A DNA stretch of 11,557 nucleotides from Methylocapsa sp. (lineage in GTDB: Bacteria; Pseudomonadota; Alphaproteobacteria; Rhizobiales; Beijerinckiaceae), in assembly GCA_017353815.1 (NCBI GenBank), contig JAFMSB010000025.1:1-11557 (forward strand), read 5' to 3'. The notes under the pieces are model-generated. The model was not told the DNA's origin. It did not search any database and saw nothing but the letters and a program-made list of their open reading frames with translations. This document shows, in pieces, positions 1 through 7,705 of this stretch. Positions within the stretch are counted from its first letter, which is position 1, and each line of letters opens with the position of its first letter. A program made the position numbers and the translations under genes.

Positions 1-1592
1 CCGACTGGCTAAAGGTCAAAATCACGGCTGCGCCCGGCTCGACCTTCATCGACCGGATGATCGCTTTGGTCGAAGGAGCCGAGCGTCAGAAGACGCCGAA
101 CGAACTTGCACTCTCCATCCTGCTTTCCGGCCTCACAATTATCTTTCTGATTGTCTGCGTGACGCTGTGGCCGCTCGCCGCTTATTCGAGCACAATGCTT
201 TCGATCACCGTGCTGATCGCGCTGCTTGTCTGCCTCATTCCGACGACGATTGGCGGACTGCTGTCGGCGATCGGCATAGCGGGCATGGACCGGCTGATCC
301 GGTTCAACGTCATCGCCACCTCGGGCCGCGCGGTCGAGGCGGCGGGCGACGTCGATACCCTTTTGCTCGACAAGACAGGCACCATCACTTTCGGCAATCG
401 CATGGCGGATGAATTTATCCCTGTCGCCGGCGTTGCCGAACAGGAGCTCGCCGAAGCGGCATTGCTCGCCTCGATTGCCGATGGGACTCCCGAAGGCCGG
501 TCGATTGTCGCTCTGGCCAAGAGCCGGTACGCCCTAAAGGCGCCGGACTTCCCTGCGGAGGCGAAGGTTGTGCCATTTTCGGCCTACACTAGGGTTTCGG
601 GAGTGGATTTACCCCAGCGGTCACTCCGCAAGGGCGCGGTTGATGCGATTCTGGCACAGACGGAATTTGCGCCGGAGGAGCCGTCTGCGTCTCAGGGATT
701 TTCAGGAAGAGAAAAATCAGCGGCGGCGGGTGCCGAAGGTGCCATCCTGGAGCGGTCGAAGCTGACCAGAGCTCATTTCCCGCCGGAATTCACGCGGGCA
801 GTCGAACAAATTTCGCGCACCGGCGGCACGCCGCTTGCCGTGTCGGAAAACGGGCGGCTCCTTGGGGTCATTCATCTCAAGGATATCATTAAGCCGGATA
901 TCAAGACGCGAGCCGCTGCGCTGCGCGCCATGGGCATCAAAACCGTGATGGTGACGGGCGATAACCCGATCACCGCCGCGGCAATCGCCTCGGAAGCCGG
1001 CGTGGATGATTTTATTGCCCAGGCGACACCCGAGGATAAGCTCAACTATATCCGCAAGGAGCAGCAAGGCGCCCGCCTCATCGCTATGTGCGGCGATGGC
1101 ACAAATGACGCTCCCGCTCTCGCCCAGGCCGATGTTGGCGTTGCCATGCAATCGGGCACGCAAGCCGCGCGCGAAGCAGGCAATATGGTCGATCTCGATT
1201 CCGATCCCACGAAGCTTATCGAAATCGTGGCGATCGGCAAGCAATTGCTCATGACCCGCGGCGCGCTCACAACCTTCTCGATCGCCAATGACGTCGCCAA
1301 ATATTTTGCCATTATTCCAGCTCTCTTTATGGTGACTTATCCCGAGCTCGGCGCGCTCAATGTGATGAAATTGGCATCGCCGCAATCGGCAATCTTGTCG
1401 GCGGTCATCTTCAACGCCCTGATCATCGTCGCCTTGATTCCCCTAGCCCTGAAAGGGGTTGCCTACCGCCCAATCGGCGCTGCCGCGCTGCTGCGCCGCA
1501 ACCTTTTGATTTATGGACTGGGTGGCATTGTCGCGCCATTCATTGGCATCAAACTCATCGACCTTGCCGTCTCGGCCCTTCATCTCGCTTAA
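1..1592 (+). CDS. kdpB: K+-transporting P-type ATPase, ATP-hydrolysing subunit KdpB (5' end outside window)
   Basis: This is the catalytic subunit of the KdpFABC high-affinity potassium pump of the inner membrane. The frame is open from base 3, where Asp-Trp-Leu-Lys precedes the typical KdpB stretch [18 protein letters not shown], so the ATG at 57 is internal and the true start lies upstream. Two membrane helices follow, including the CLIPTTIGG segment of the P-type core. The phosphorylation motif DKTGTIT has its Asp at 369-371. The nucleotide-binding KGAV is near 631, TGDN near 952, and [10 protein letters not shown] near 1093-1122. The C-terminal membrane part ends like other KdpB proteins ([22 protein letters not shown]). 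Compared with E. coli KdpB from memory, about 36 extra residues sit at 663-770 between the KGAV region and the next helix. All catalytic motifs are intact, so it should be functional. kdpA is presumably just upstream. Confidence 0.97.
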   Translation, partial: DWLKVKITAAPGSTFIDRMIALVEGAERQKTPNELALSILLSGLTIIFLIVCVTLWPLAAYSSTMLSITVLIALLVCLIPTTIGGLLSAIGIAGMDRLIRFNVIATSGRAVEAAGDVDTLLLDKTGTITFGNRMADEFIPVAGVAEQELAEAALLASIADGTPEGRSIVALAKSRYALKAPDFPAEAKVVPFSAYTRVSGVDLPQRSLRKGAVDAILAQTEFAPEEPSASQGFSGREKSAAAGAEGAILERSKLTRAHFPPEFTRAVEQISRTGGTPLAVSENGRLLGVIHLKDIIKPDIKTRAAALRAMGIKTVMVTGDNPITAAAIASEAGVDDFIAQATPEDKLNYIRKEQQGARLIAMCGDGTNDAPALAQADVGVAMQSGTQAAREAGNMVDLDSDPTKLIEIVAIGKQLLMTRGALTTFSIANDVAKYFAIIPALFMVTYPELGALNVMKLASPQSAILSAVIFNALIIVALIPLALKGVAYRPIGAAALLRRNLLIYGLGGIVAPFIGIKLIDLAVSALHLA

Positions 1593-1603
1593 GGAGCCTT
1601 CTC

Positions 1604-2203
1604 ATGCTTGCGCAATTGCGGCCCGCGCTTGTGATGATTGTTCTGTTTAGTGCATTGACGGGCATCGCCTACCCGCTTGCGATCACAGGGATTGCCCAAC
1701 TTACATTTCCGGGACAAGCCTATGGCAGCCTCATCGAGCGCGGCGGCAAGATCGCCGGCTCAGCGCTGATCGGCCAAAACTTCAGCTCGGACCGCTACTT
1801 CCATGGCCGACCCTCCGCAACAACCACGCCCGATCCGGCCGATCCCTCAAAGACCGTCGACGCCCCTTACAATGCCGCGAATTCCTCTGGTTCCAATCTT
1901 GGGCCGACGTCGAAAAAGCTTGTCGACCGGATAGGCTCTGCCATCGCGGCGGGGATCGAGGCGGGATACACGGATCCGTTCCTGGCCGACGCGGTGACCG
2001 CCTCGGCTTCCGGCCTCGATCCGCACATATCGCCCGGGTTCGCGGTCGCGCAGGCCGAGACGGTAGCAAAGGCGCGCAACCTCCCCTTGAGCAAAGTGCA
2101 GGCGCTCATCGAGGCGCATATTGAGCCGCGCTCGGCCGGATTATTTGGCGAGCCGCGGGTCAATGTTCTGCTGCTTAATCTGGCGCTGGACGATGTTCGC
2201 TAG
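1604..2203 (+). CDS. kdpC: K+-transporting ATPase subunit KdpC
   Basis: KdpC is the small, single-helix subunit that stabilises KdpFABC and helps ATP binding by KdpB. At 199 residues it is close to the usual 190-200. An N-terminal membrane helix (about residues 8-32) is followed by a periplasmic domain with the family signatures GSALIGQNFSS, YFHGRPSA, SGSNLGPTSKKL, ASGLDPHISP and RVNVLLLNLALD. The start is well set: the ribosome site AAGGAG at 1591-1596 overlaps the kdpB stop codon and lies 7 bases before the ATG, so the two genes are likely translationally coupled. Nothing looks damaged. Confidence 0.97.
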   Translation: MLAQLRPALVMIVLFSALTGIAYPLAITGIAQLTFPGQAYGSLIERGGKIAGSALIGQNFSSDRYFHGRPSATTTPDPADPSKTVDAPYNAANSSGSNLGPTSKKLVDRIGSAIAAGIEAGYTDPFLADAVTASASGLDPHISPGFAVAQAETVAKARNLPLSKVQALIEAHIEPRSAGLFGEPRVNVLLLNLALDDVR

Positions 2204-2241
2204 TATGTTTAACCTAGTGCAACAGCACCCGATGAAGCTGC

Positions 2242-4944
2242 ATGCCGAAATCCGAAAGGGAACTCGACCGCCGCCCTGACCCCGACTCCCTGCTCGCGCT
2301 TGCCGGCCAGGAGGTGCGCGGGAAGCTCTGCCTCTTCCTTGGCGCCGCCCCCGGAGTCGGGAAAACTTATGCCATGCTTGCCAAAGCGCGCACGCTCAAA
2401 GCCGAGGGCGTCGAGTGCGTCATTGGCCTGGCGGAAACGCATGGGCGCCAAGAGACCGAGATCTTGGCGGAGGGGCTTGAAATTCTGCCGCGGCGGAAGA
2501 TTGAGTATCACGGCAGAACAATCGAGGAATTCGACCTCGACGCGGCTCTCCTGCGCAGGCCCAAGCTCATCATTGTCGATGAGCTTGCCCATACCAATGC
2601 TCCCGGCAGCCGGCATCCGAAGCGCTGGCACGATGTCGAGGAGCTTCTCGATGCCGGAATCAACGTCTGGAGCGCGCTCAATATCCAGCATCTCGAGAGC
2701 CTTGCGGACGTCGTCTCTCGCATCACCGGCGTTACCGTGCGCGAGACCGTGCCCGACCGCGTGTTGCGCGACGCAACCGACGTCATCCTCGTCGATATAA
2801 CGCCCGATGATCTCATCCAGAGGCTGAAGGAAGGAAAGGTCTACGTCCCCGAGACGGCTAAGCGCGCAACGCAGAATTTCTTTACCCCGCGCAATCTCAC
2901 CGCTTTGCGCGAGCTTGCCCTGCGGCGCACTGCCGAGCGCGTCGACGACCAGATGGTCGATTTTTTGCGCCGCGGGGCGATTGAAGGGCCATGGGCGACA
3001 GCGGAGCGGCTGCTGGTTTGCGTCGGCCGCACGACATCCTCCGAGAGCGTCGTCAGGGCTGCGGCGCGCATGGCGAGCGGCCTCAACGCGTCCTGGGTCG
3101 CGCTCTATATTGAACGCTCTGGGCAAGAAGAGCAGAGCGGCGAGGCCAAAAAGCGGGTCGATAACGCTTTGCGCTTGGCGGAGCGGCTCGGGGCCAAGCT
3201 CGAGCGTCTGACGGGAGACGATCTTGCAGGCGAAGTGCTGCGGTTCGCGCGCGAGGAAAACATCACGCAGATTGTGGTTGGCCGCTCGCGCTCCGGCTTG
3301 CTCGCGCGCCTCCTTCGCCGCTCACTGACCGACGAGATCGTGCGCCGGTCGACGGATATCGCCGTCCATGTTGTTATCCCGGAACAGCCGCGGCACGAAA
3401 GGGAGCGGCGCCGGTTGAGGCTCGCCCCGCCGCCTGGCCTCTGGACCGGCATTGCCGGAGCGGCTGTCCTGGTCGCGCTCACTATTGCCGCCGGCCAGTT
3501 GCTTGATCAATGGCTGCAGCTGCCCAATCTGGCAGTGCTCTTTCTCCTGCCCGTTGTCCTATGCGCCGCGTGGTTCGGCCTCTGGCCCGCCATTGCGGCC
3601 GCAGCTCTATCGTTCCTTGCCTGCGACTTCTTCTTTGTCGAGCCCCGTTATCAATTCACGGTTACAAAACCGCAAGAATTCTTGGCTCTCGCCGTTTCGC
3701 TCGCCATTGCCGTGATCACCGGCATGCTTGCGAGCCGGATGCGCGAGCATTCGAAAAACATGAGTTCGCGGGCACAAACGGCGCAATCTCTGTTCGAATT
3801 TTCGCGCAAGTTATCGAGTGCCGCAGGTCTCGACGATATTTTATGGGTAGCGGCAGCTCACACCCAAAAATCGCTTGGCATGAAGAGCGTCGTCATGCTC
3901 CTCCCGGAGGATGACGAACTGCGAATTCGCGCCGCTTGGCCGCCCATAGATCAGCTGGAAGCAGGCGAGGCTGCCGCCGCGCGCTGGGCTTTTGAAAAAT
4001 CGGAGCCAGCCGGATGGCGCACCGATACACTGCCAAATTTGCGGCTTCAGTTCCGGCCGCTGACCACCGCAGGCAGCGCCGTAGGGGTTGCAGGCTTCGA
4101 ACCGGCAAACATGAGCGAGCCCGTAGCCCCGCAAGACGAGCGCATGCTGACTTCGATTCTCGAACAGACGGCCATCGCCATCGACCGCTCGCTGCTTGCC
4201 GGGGAATCGGTGAAAGCGGCGGCCCTCGAAGAGAACGAGAGGCTGCGCACAACGCTGCTCGCCTCGCTCTCTCACGATTTGCGCACACCTCTTGCTTCGA
4301 TTACCGGCGCGGTCACCAGCCTGCAGCAGCTCGGCGATAAGATGCCGGCACCGGACAGGCATGATCTTCTCAACTCGATCGAAGAAGAGGCAGGCAGGCT
4401 CTCTCGTTTCGTGGCCAATCTTTTGGACATGTCCCGAATCGAGTCTGGCGCGCTTGCGCCGCGCCGCGAGCTTGTCGATGTCGCCGAGGCGGTGCGCGCC
4501 TCTATCGCCCGCTGCAAGAAGATTTTTCCGGACTTTCGGGTCTCAACCAGCGTGGCGCCCGAACTCCCGCCAATTCGCGCCGATGCGAATCTGCTCGGCC
4601 AAGTCCTATTTAATCTTCTCGACAACGCGAATAAATACGGCGGGCCTGCCGGGGCGAGCGTTTATGCAAGGCCGGAAGCCGGCGACATTGTCATTACGGT
4701 AACGGATCAGGGGCCAGGCATCAAACCCGCCGATCTCGAACGCGTATTCGAGAAGTTTTACCGCGGCGGCCGGCCAGATGGGCGCAAAGCTGGCACCGGG
4801 CTTGGCCTTTCGATCAGCCGGGGACTCGTTGAAGCGATGGGCGGTACGATCCGCGCGCAAAGCCCAGCGGTCCGCAAACGTGGCACAAGAATCATCTTGC
4901 GCTTCAAGGCCGAACAGCGGCCGGCTCTGGCTGGCGAGCGATGA
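2242..4944 (+). CDS. kdpD: Sensor histidine kinase KdpD
   Basis: KdpD is the membrane sensor kinase that reads potassium limitation and phosphorylates KdpE. At 900 residues it has the full architecture (E. coli about 894). The N-terminal KdpD domain has Walker A GAAPGVGKT at residues 34-42 and Walker B LIIVDE at 109-114. A universal stress protein-like domain spans about 255-380. Four membrane helices lie between about 402 and 498, followed by a GAF-type domain at about 515-645. The HisKA domain has phospho-acceptor His678 in SLSHDLRTPL. The ATPase domain has an N box at 791-800, DQGPGI at 822-827 and GTGLGLS at 851-857. An in-frame TGA at 2233-2235 means the ATG at 2242 is the first usable start. 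The ribosome site is weak, so translation may depend on reinitiation after kdpC, 38 bases upstream. Confidence 0.97.
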   Translation: MPKSERELDRRPDPDSLLALAGQEVRGKLCLFLGAAPGVGKTYAMLAKARTLKAEGVECVIGLAETHGRQETEILAEGLEILPRRKIEYHGRTIEEFDLDAALLRRPKLIIVDELAHTNAPGSRHPKRWHDVEELLDAGINVWSALNIQHLESLADVVSRITGVTVRETVPDRVLRDATDVILVDITPDDLIQRLKEGKVYVPETAKRATQNFFTPRNLTALRELALRRTAERVDDQMVDFLRRGAIEGPWATAERLLVCVGRTTSSESVVRAAARMASGLNASWVALYIERSGQEEQSGEAKKRVDNALRLAERLGAKLERLTGDDLAGEVLRFAREENITQIVVGRSRSGLLARLLRRSLTDEIVRRSTDIAVHVVIPEQPRHERERRRLRLAPPPGLWTGIAGAAVLVALTIAAGQLLDQWLQLPNLAVLFLLPVVLCAAWFGLWPAIAAAALSFLACDFFFVEPRYQFTVTKPQEFLALAVSLAIAVITGMLASRMREHSKNMSSRAQTAQSLFEFSRKLSSAAGLDDILWVAAAHTQKSLGMKSVVMLLPEDDELRIRAAWPPIDQLEAGEAAAARWAFEKSEPAGWRTDTLPNLRLQFRPLTTAGSAVGVAGFEPANMSEPVAPQDERMLTSILEQTAIAIDRSLLAGESVKAAALEENERLRTTLLASLSHDLRTPLASITGAVTSLQQLGDKMPAPDRHDLLNSIEEEAGRLSRFVANLLDMSRIESGALAPRRELVDVAEAVRASIARCKKIFPDFRVSTSVAPELPPIRADANLLGQVLFNLLDNANKYGGPAGASVYARPEAGDIVITVTDQGPGIKPADLERVFEKFYRGGRPDGRKAGTGLGLSISRGLVEAMGGTIRAQSPAVRKRGTRIILRFKAEQRPALAGER

Positions 4945-5630
4945 GCAAGGGCCGGGTTCTCGTCGTCGATGACGAACCGCAAATCCAGCGCTTCTTGCGG
5001 CCCGCTCTTAGCGCCTGCGGCTTTGAAGTTCTGGCGGCCGGGACGGGGCGGGAAGCCTTGCGTCTCATAGCATCGGCCGCGCCCGATGCCGTGGTGCTTG
5101 ATCTTGGTCTCCCGGACATGGACGGCAAGGAGGTTTTGCGGGAAGCACGCAGCTTCTCAAAAGTGCCGGTCATCGTCTTATCGGCCCGCGACCGCGAGGC
5201 AGAGAAAATCGCGGCTTTTGATTCCGGCGCAGACGATTATGTCGAAAAACCGTTCGGCATCGGCGAATTGATGGCGCGGCTGCGCACCGCCTTGCGCCAT
5301 GCCGGTCAAAGGGGTGCCGGAATCACGCATTTTCGTTCGGGCAGTCTCGCGGTCGATTTCGATAGGCGCCTCGTCACGTGCCACGGCGAGGCAATCAAAC
5401 TGACTCCGAAGGAATTCGAGCTTCTAGCGGCGCTCGCCCGCCATGCCGGGCGCGTCTTAACCCACCGCCAGATTCTTGCTGCCATTTGGGGCCCGGCGCA
5501 TGAAAACGATACCCAATATTTGCGAGTCTTCGTCGGCCATTTGCGGGCCAAGATCGAAGATGATCCCGCGGCGCCGAAATTGATCCAGACCGAGCCCGGC
5601 ATCGGCTACCGCCTAACGGCAAGCGAATGA
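4941..5630 (+). CDS. kdpE: Response regulator KdpE (OmpR family)
   Basis: KdpE is the DNA-binding partner of KdpD and activates the kdp promoter, which lies upstream of this window. The receiver domain (residues 1-118) has the acidic pair Asp10-Asp11, phospho-acceptor Asp54 in VLDLGLPDMDG, switch Ser81 and conserved Lys103 in VEKPF. The C-terminal winged helix (about 130-228) carries LTPKEFELLAAL, the recognition-helix region and the closing EPGIGYRL typical of OmpR/PhoB regulators. Its ATG overlaps the kdpD stop in an ATGA junction, implying translational coupling of kinase and regulator. The length of 229 residues matches the family. The stop is only 6 bases from the stop of the convergent cytochrome gene, and no terminator hairpin was seen there. 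Confidence 0.96.
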   Translation: MSKGRVLVVDDEPQIQRFLRPALSACGFEVLAAGTGREALRLIASAAPDAVVLDLGLPDMDGKEVLREARSFSKVPVIVLSARDREAEKIAAFDSGADDYVEKPFGIGELMARLRTALRHAGQRGAGITHFRSGSLAVDFDRRLVTCHGEAIKLTPKEFELLAALARHAGRVLTHRQILAAIWGPAHENDTQYLRVFVGHLRAKIEDDPAAPKLIQTEPGIGYRLTASE

Positions 5631-5636
5631 ACCCAC

Positions 5637-6194
5637 TCAGGGCGGAGCCTCCATTGGCATATGATGTTGATGCCCCTCACATCCGGCAGACTTCCGGATC
5701 TGCGCCTCCATCGCTTCATATTCTGGAGCGGAGATTTGCGGCAGGCGCCGGACGAAGCCCACAATATTCCAAATCACCGGATCTTGATGAGTCCGCCCGA
5801 AAGCAGGCATTGCAGTCATTCGAATTCCATTTTTGACGATCCAGAACAGCTGTGCGTTGGTCCAATCCTTTCCGGATTTGACGAGGTCAGGCGCCCTCGG
5901 CTCCAGCCCCTTGCCGATGTCGCTGCGCTCCTTCCCGGGCGCCCCATGACAGACGATGCACATTGCGTCATATTCGCAAAATCCATCTATGACCTCTGCC
6001 TCAGTCCATTCTTTTTGCACTTCATTTCGGGCATGGGCTCGCACCGAATCGAGCATAATGGAATGCAAGATTAAATGTTCGAAGCCCGATGCAGGCACTG
6101 TCGCTGCTACATTGTAAACACCACTGATAATCGTTATGGCCGCGCCCAGCGCAATGATCGCGAATGCGATTATGAAACCGGCAAAAAATCTCAT
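5637..6194 (-). CDS. Membrane-anchored monohaem c-type cytochrome
   Basis: This is a small periplasmic electron carrier held by an uncleaved N-terminal helix or a signal peptide (residues 3-24, very hydrophobic after MRFF). The haem-attachment motif CIVCH is at residues 79-83 and the likely axial Met is Met129 in MTAMPAFG. The WTNAQLFWIVKNGIRMTAMP stretch is typical of class I cytochrome c domains in proteobacteria. I place the start at 6194 (185 residues) because GAGGTG lies just before it and the membrane helix begins at once; 45 further upstream codons are open but read as low-complexity, Arg-rich non-protein sequence. The C-terminus carries a small His/Met-rich tail (GCEGHQHHMPM) that could bind metal. 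The redox partner is unknown. It is divergent to the DUF2231 gene and convergent with kdpE. Confidence 0.88.
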   Translation of the reverse strand: MRFFAGFIIAFAIIALGAAITIISGVYNVAATVPASGFEHLILHSIMLDSVRAHARNEVQKEWTEAEVIDGFCEYDAMCIVCHGAPGKERSDIGKGLEPRAPDLVKSGKDWTNAQLFWIVKNGIRMTAMPAFGRTHQDPVIWNIVGFVRRLPQISAPEYEAMEAQIRKSAGCEGHQHHMPMEAPP

Positions 6195-6314
6195 GGCGCA
6201 CCTCAATCGCGCTGCATCAGGCTCTCCGTCCGGCTTGTTATCTGGGGCTGAGCGGCCCAAAGTCCATATTCGCTGGCGTTGCCGCGAGACTAACGGCCTC
6301 TCTCGCCGGGGCGA

Positions 6315-6339
6315 GGAACCCTGCGCCACGCGCGGCGTT
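6315..6339 (+). promoter_or_regulatory. EcfG-type (general stress response) promoter
   Basis: GGAAC at 6315-6319 and CGTT at 6336-6339 are separated by exactly 16 bases, matching the consensus of the alphaproteobacterial general stress sigma factor EcfG. It points at the DUF2231 gene, with a predicted leader of about 20 bases before its ATG. Of the other GGAAC sites I checked (near 2259, 8124 and 9841), none has CGTT at this spacing. The match is visible in the sequence; the regulation is inferred. Confidence 0.6.
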
Positions 6340-6352
6340 GGTTCACAAAATC

Positions 6353-6360
6353 AGGAGGAG
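6353..6360 (+). promoter_or_regulatory. Strong ribosome binding site of the DUF2231 gene
   Basis: AGGAGGAG lies 6 bases before the ATG at 6367 and is the best ribosome site in the window. It fixes the start there and rules out the in-frame upstream ATG at 6136, which would run antisense through the start of the cytochrome gene. Confidence 0.85.
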
Positions 6361-6366
6361 GTCATC

Positions 6367-6831
6367 ATGGTCAACCCTCACAGCACGGCAACGATTGCGA
6401 GCCATCCCATACACCCGATGCTCATCCCCTTTCCGATCGCCTTCTTCGTTTCGGTGCTCGTTTGCGATTTCGTTTACTGGGGGTCGGGATCGCCGGGCTG
6501 GGCGCAGGCAACACAGTGGCTGCTTGGCTTTGGCATCATCATCGCAGCATTTGCGGCAGCAGCGGGGCTTGCCGATCTCATCGGTGACCGGCGCATCCGT
6601 GATCTCAGGGACGTCTGGTGGCACGCAGGCGGGAATGCCCTTGTCGTCGTGATCCAGATTATAAATTGGCTCATCCGCTACGGCCGCGCCGAGGCTGCAA
6701 TTTTACCTTGGGGTCTCATTCTTTCCATTATCGCGGCCGGGATTCTCATATTCACCGGCTGGAAGGGATGGGAGATGGTCTACCGCTGGCGTGTCGGCGT
6801 CGCGGACGAAGTGGAAGCTACCCGGCAGTGA
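6367..6831 (+). CDS. DUF2231 family four-helix membrane protein
   Basis: This 154-residue inner membrane protein belongs to the DUF2231 family, recognised by the N-terminal HPIHPMLIPFPIAFF motif (residues 13-27). Four hydrophobic helices lie at about 19-37, 49-72, 86-103 and 111-131, with charged loops GDRRIRDLRD (73-82) and a basic cytosolic or periplasmic tail after GWKGWEMVYRWR. The biochemical role of the family is not established; two conserved His near the N-terminus invite a haem- or metal-related idea, but nothing here proves it. The gene is monocistronic by appearance, with an EcfG-type promoter at 6315-6339 and a strong ribosome site, so stress induction is likely. The next gene starts 179 bases on. 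Confidence 0.85.
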   Translation: MVNPHSTATIASHPIHPMLIPFPIAFFVSVLVCDFVYWGSGSPGWAQATQWLLGFGIIIAAFAAAAGLADLIGDRRIRDLRDVWWHAGGNALVVVIQIINWLIRYGRAEAAILPWGLILSIIAAGILIFTGWKGWEMVYRWRVGVADEVEATRQ

Positions 6832-7010
6832 TCCAACCGGCCGCTTTCTGGCAGGCATTCCTCGGTTCAGGGTATGCTTTTGCGCGCGGCTTTCCGGCGC
6901 TTCTCATTTAAGAGGCGCAAGACCTCGGCGCGTGGCTGGCCGCGAGCCAAGGATGGCTCTCGCGCGCAGGAGCCCGTGAGCGGCCGCGGCGATCAATCCG
7001 GGAGTTTGAA

Positions 7011-7511
7011 ATGAACGCTTTCCTTGCGAATCTCTTCCGGCGCGTAACAACGGGCGTTTATGTGATTGGCGTTGGATATGGCGAGCTGCGCAACGCCTTT
7101 ACGGCTGCCTTTGTCATGCAGGTCTCTTATGATCCTTTATTGCTCGCGCTTGGCATCAATCCGCGCCATTCGTCTTTTGGCCTGTTGAAACAGGGGGGTG
7201 TGTTTAGTGTCAATGTGCTGAAGAGGGACCAGCTGGGGCTTGCCGCTCACTTTGGCGGGCGCGCAAGCGCAGCAAAACTGGCCCATATCGCATGGACGCC
7301 AGGCCGCACTGGCGTCCCTTTATTGCCTCAGTGCCTGGCCTGGTTCGAATGCGAAATGGCGGGCGAACATCCGGCCGGCGATCATGTGCTGGTGCTCGGA
7401 AAAGTGATCGCAGGCGAACTCGTCGATGCTGGGGCCGAGGCTTTGATCTATAGCGACACCGGAGCGATGGATGGTGCCGTTGACCTCTTCCCGGATGATT
7501 TTGGCAATTAA
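7011..7511 (+). CDS. Flavin reductase-like, FMN-binding split-barrel protein
   Basis: This 166-residue soluble protein has the flavin reductase-like fold (Pfam flavin reductase-like domain, DIM6/NTAB type). Evidence is the N-terminal LFRRVTTGVYVIG (residues 8-20), the substrate/FMN strand NAFTAAFVMQVSYDPLLLALGIN (28-50), HSSFGLLKQGGVFSVNVL (53-70), and the later DHVLVLGKVIAGEL strand (124-137). Such proteins reduce or carry FMN, often feeding a monooxygenase or acting as NAD(P)H:flavin oxidoreductases. No monooxygenase gene is adjacent, so the partner and substrate are unknown. GGGAG about 7 bases before the ATG supports the start. The 179 bases before it contain no gene fragment or clear promoter that I could recognise. 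Confidence 0.82.
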   Translation: MNAFLANLFRRVTTGVYVIGVGYGELRNAFTAAFVMQVSYDPLLLALGINPRHSSFGLLKQGGVFSVNVLKRDQLGLAAHFGGRASAAKLAHIAWTPGRTGVPLLPQCLAWFECEMAGEHPAGDHVLVLGKVIAGELVDAGAEALIYSDTGAMDGAVDLFPDDFGN

Positions 7512-7608
7512 AACAGACTGCTAATGCCACCATTGCGCTTGACCATTGAGCTGGGCGGGCGCAAAGGCTGTTGTGCGCTCTCGCGGTATGCCGCTTTCCG
7601 CAATAACA

Positions 7609-7638
7609 TTGACATACATCACCGCTGGTGAAATTATT
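7609..7638 (+). promoter_or_regulatory. Possible sigma-70 promoter for the SmbP-like gene
   Basis: A consensus -35 TTGACA at 7609-7614 is followed, after 17-18 bases, by an AT-rich stretch (AATTATT, 7632-7638) that is only a fair -10. It is the most AT-rich spot in this intergenic region and lies about 70 bases before the gene. Confidence is limited by the poor -10. Confidence 0.35.
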
Positions 7639-7651
7639 TAGAGGTACCAAC

Positions 7652-7693
7652 ATGGGCCTCCCAGATCTTCATCGGCTGGGATTGGCGCCATAG
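7652..7693 (+). CDS. Possible 13-codon leader ORF upstream of the SmbP-like gene
   Basis: ATG at 7652 opens MGLPDLHRLGLAP and stops at TAG 7691-7693. It has its own AGAGGT ribosome-like site at 7640-7645, and its stop touches the GGAGG ribosome site (7693-7698) of the following gene. That spacing would allow translational coupling or a leader-peptide control. It could equally be chance; the peptide has no run of one amino acid. Confidence 0.2.
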   Translation: MGLPDLHRLGLAP

Positions 7694-7705
7694 GGAGGAA
7701 AACAC

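Noticed and set aside
717..1385. A 222-codon minus-strand ORF opposite kdpB
   Set aside because: It is antisense to a clearly conserved P-type ATPase, has no ribosome site or domain, and is the kind of long shadow frame common in GC-rich coding DNA.
2209..3126. A 305-codon minus-strand ORF opposite the start of kdpD
   Set aside because: It is fully antisense to the conserved KdpD sensor domain and its translation shows no recognisable motif.
5627..6074. Plus-strand ORFs after kdpE (5627-5836 and 5661-6074)
   Set aside because: They lie opposite the cytochrome gene, whose haem motif and membrane helix show it is the real gene; their translations are featureless.
6302..6315. Small hairpin CTCGC-CGGG-GCGAG next to the EcfG promoter
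   Set aside because: Five pairs with no T-run and no clear link to an operator; probably chance in GC-rich sequence.
6195..6329. 45-residue N-terminal extension of the cytochrome
   Set aside because: It is Arg/Pro-rich without homology-like features and would push the membrane anchor away from the N-terminus; GAGGTG supports the start at 6194.
6136..6366. In-frame upstream extension of the DUF2231 gene
   Set aside because: It would run through the cytochrome start and the promoter, and the strong ribosome site and family-typical N-terminus both favour 6367.
7524..7631. 35-codon ORF between the flavin reductase-like and SmbP-like genes
   Set aside because: No ribosome site, no recognisable motif, and the predicted -35 of the next gene lies inside it.
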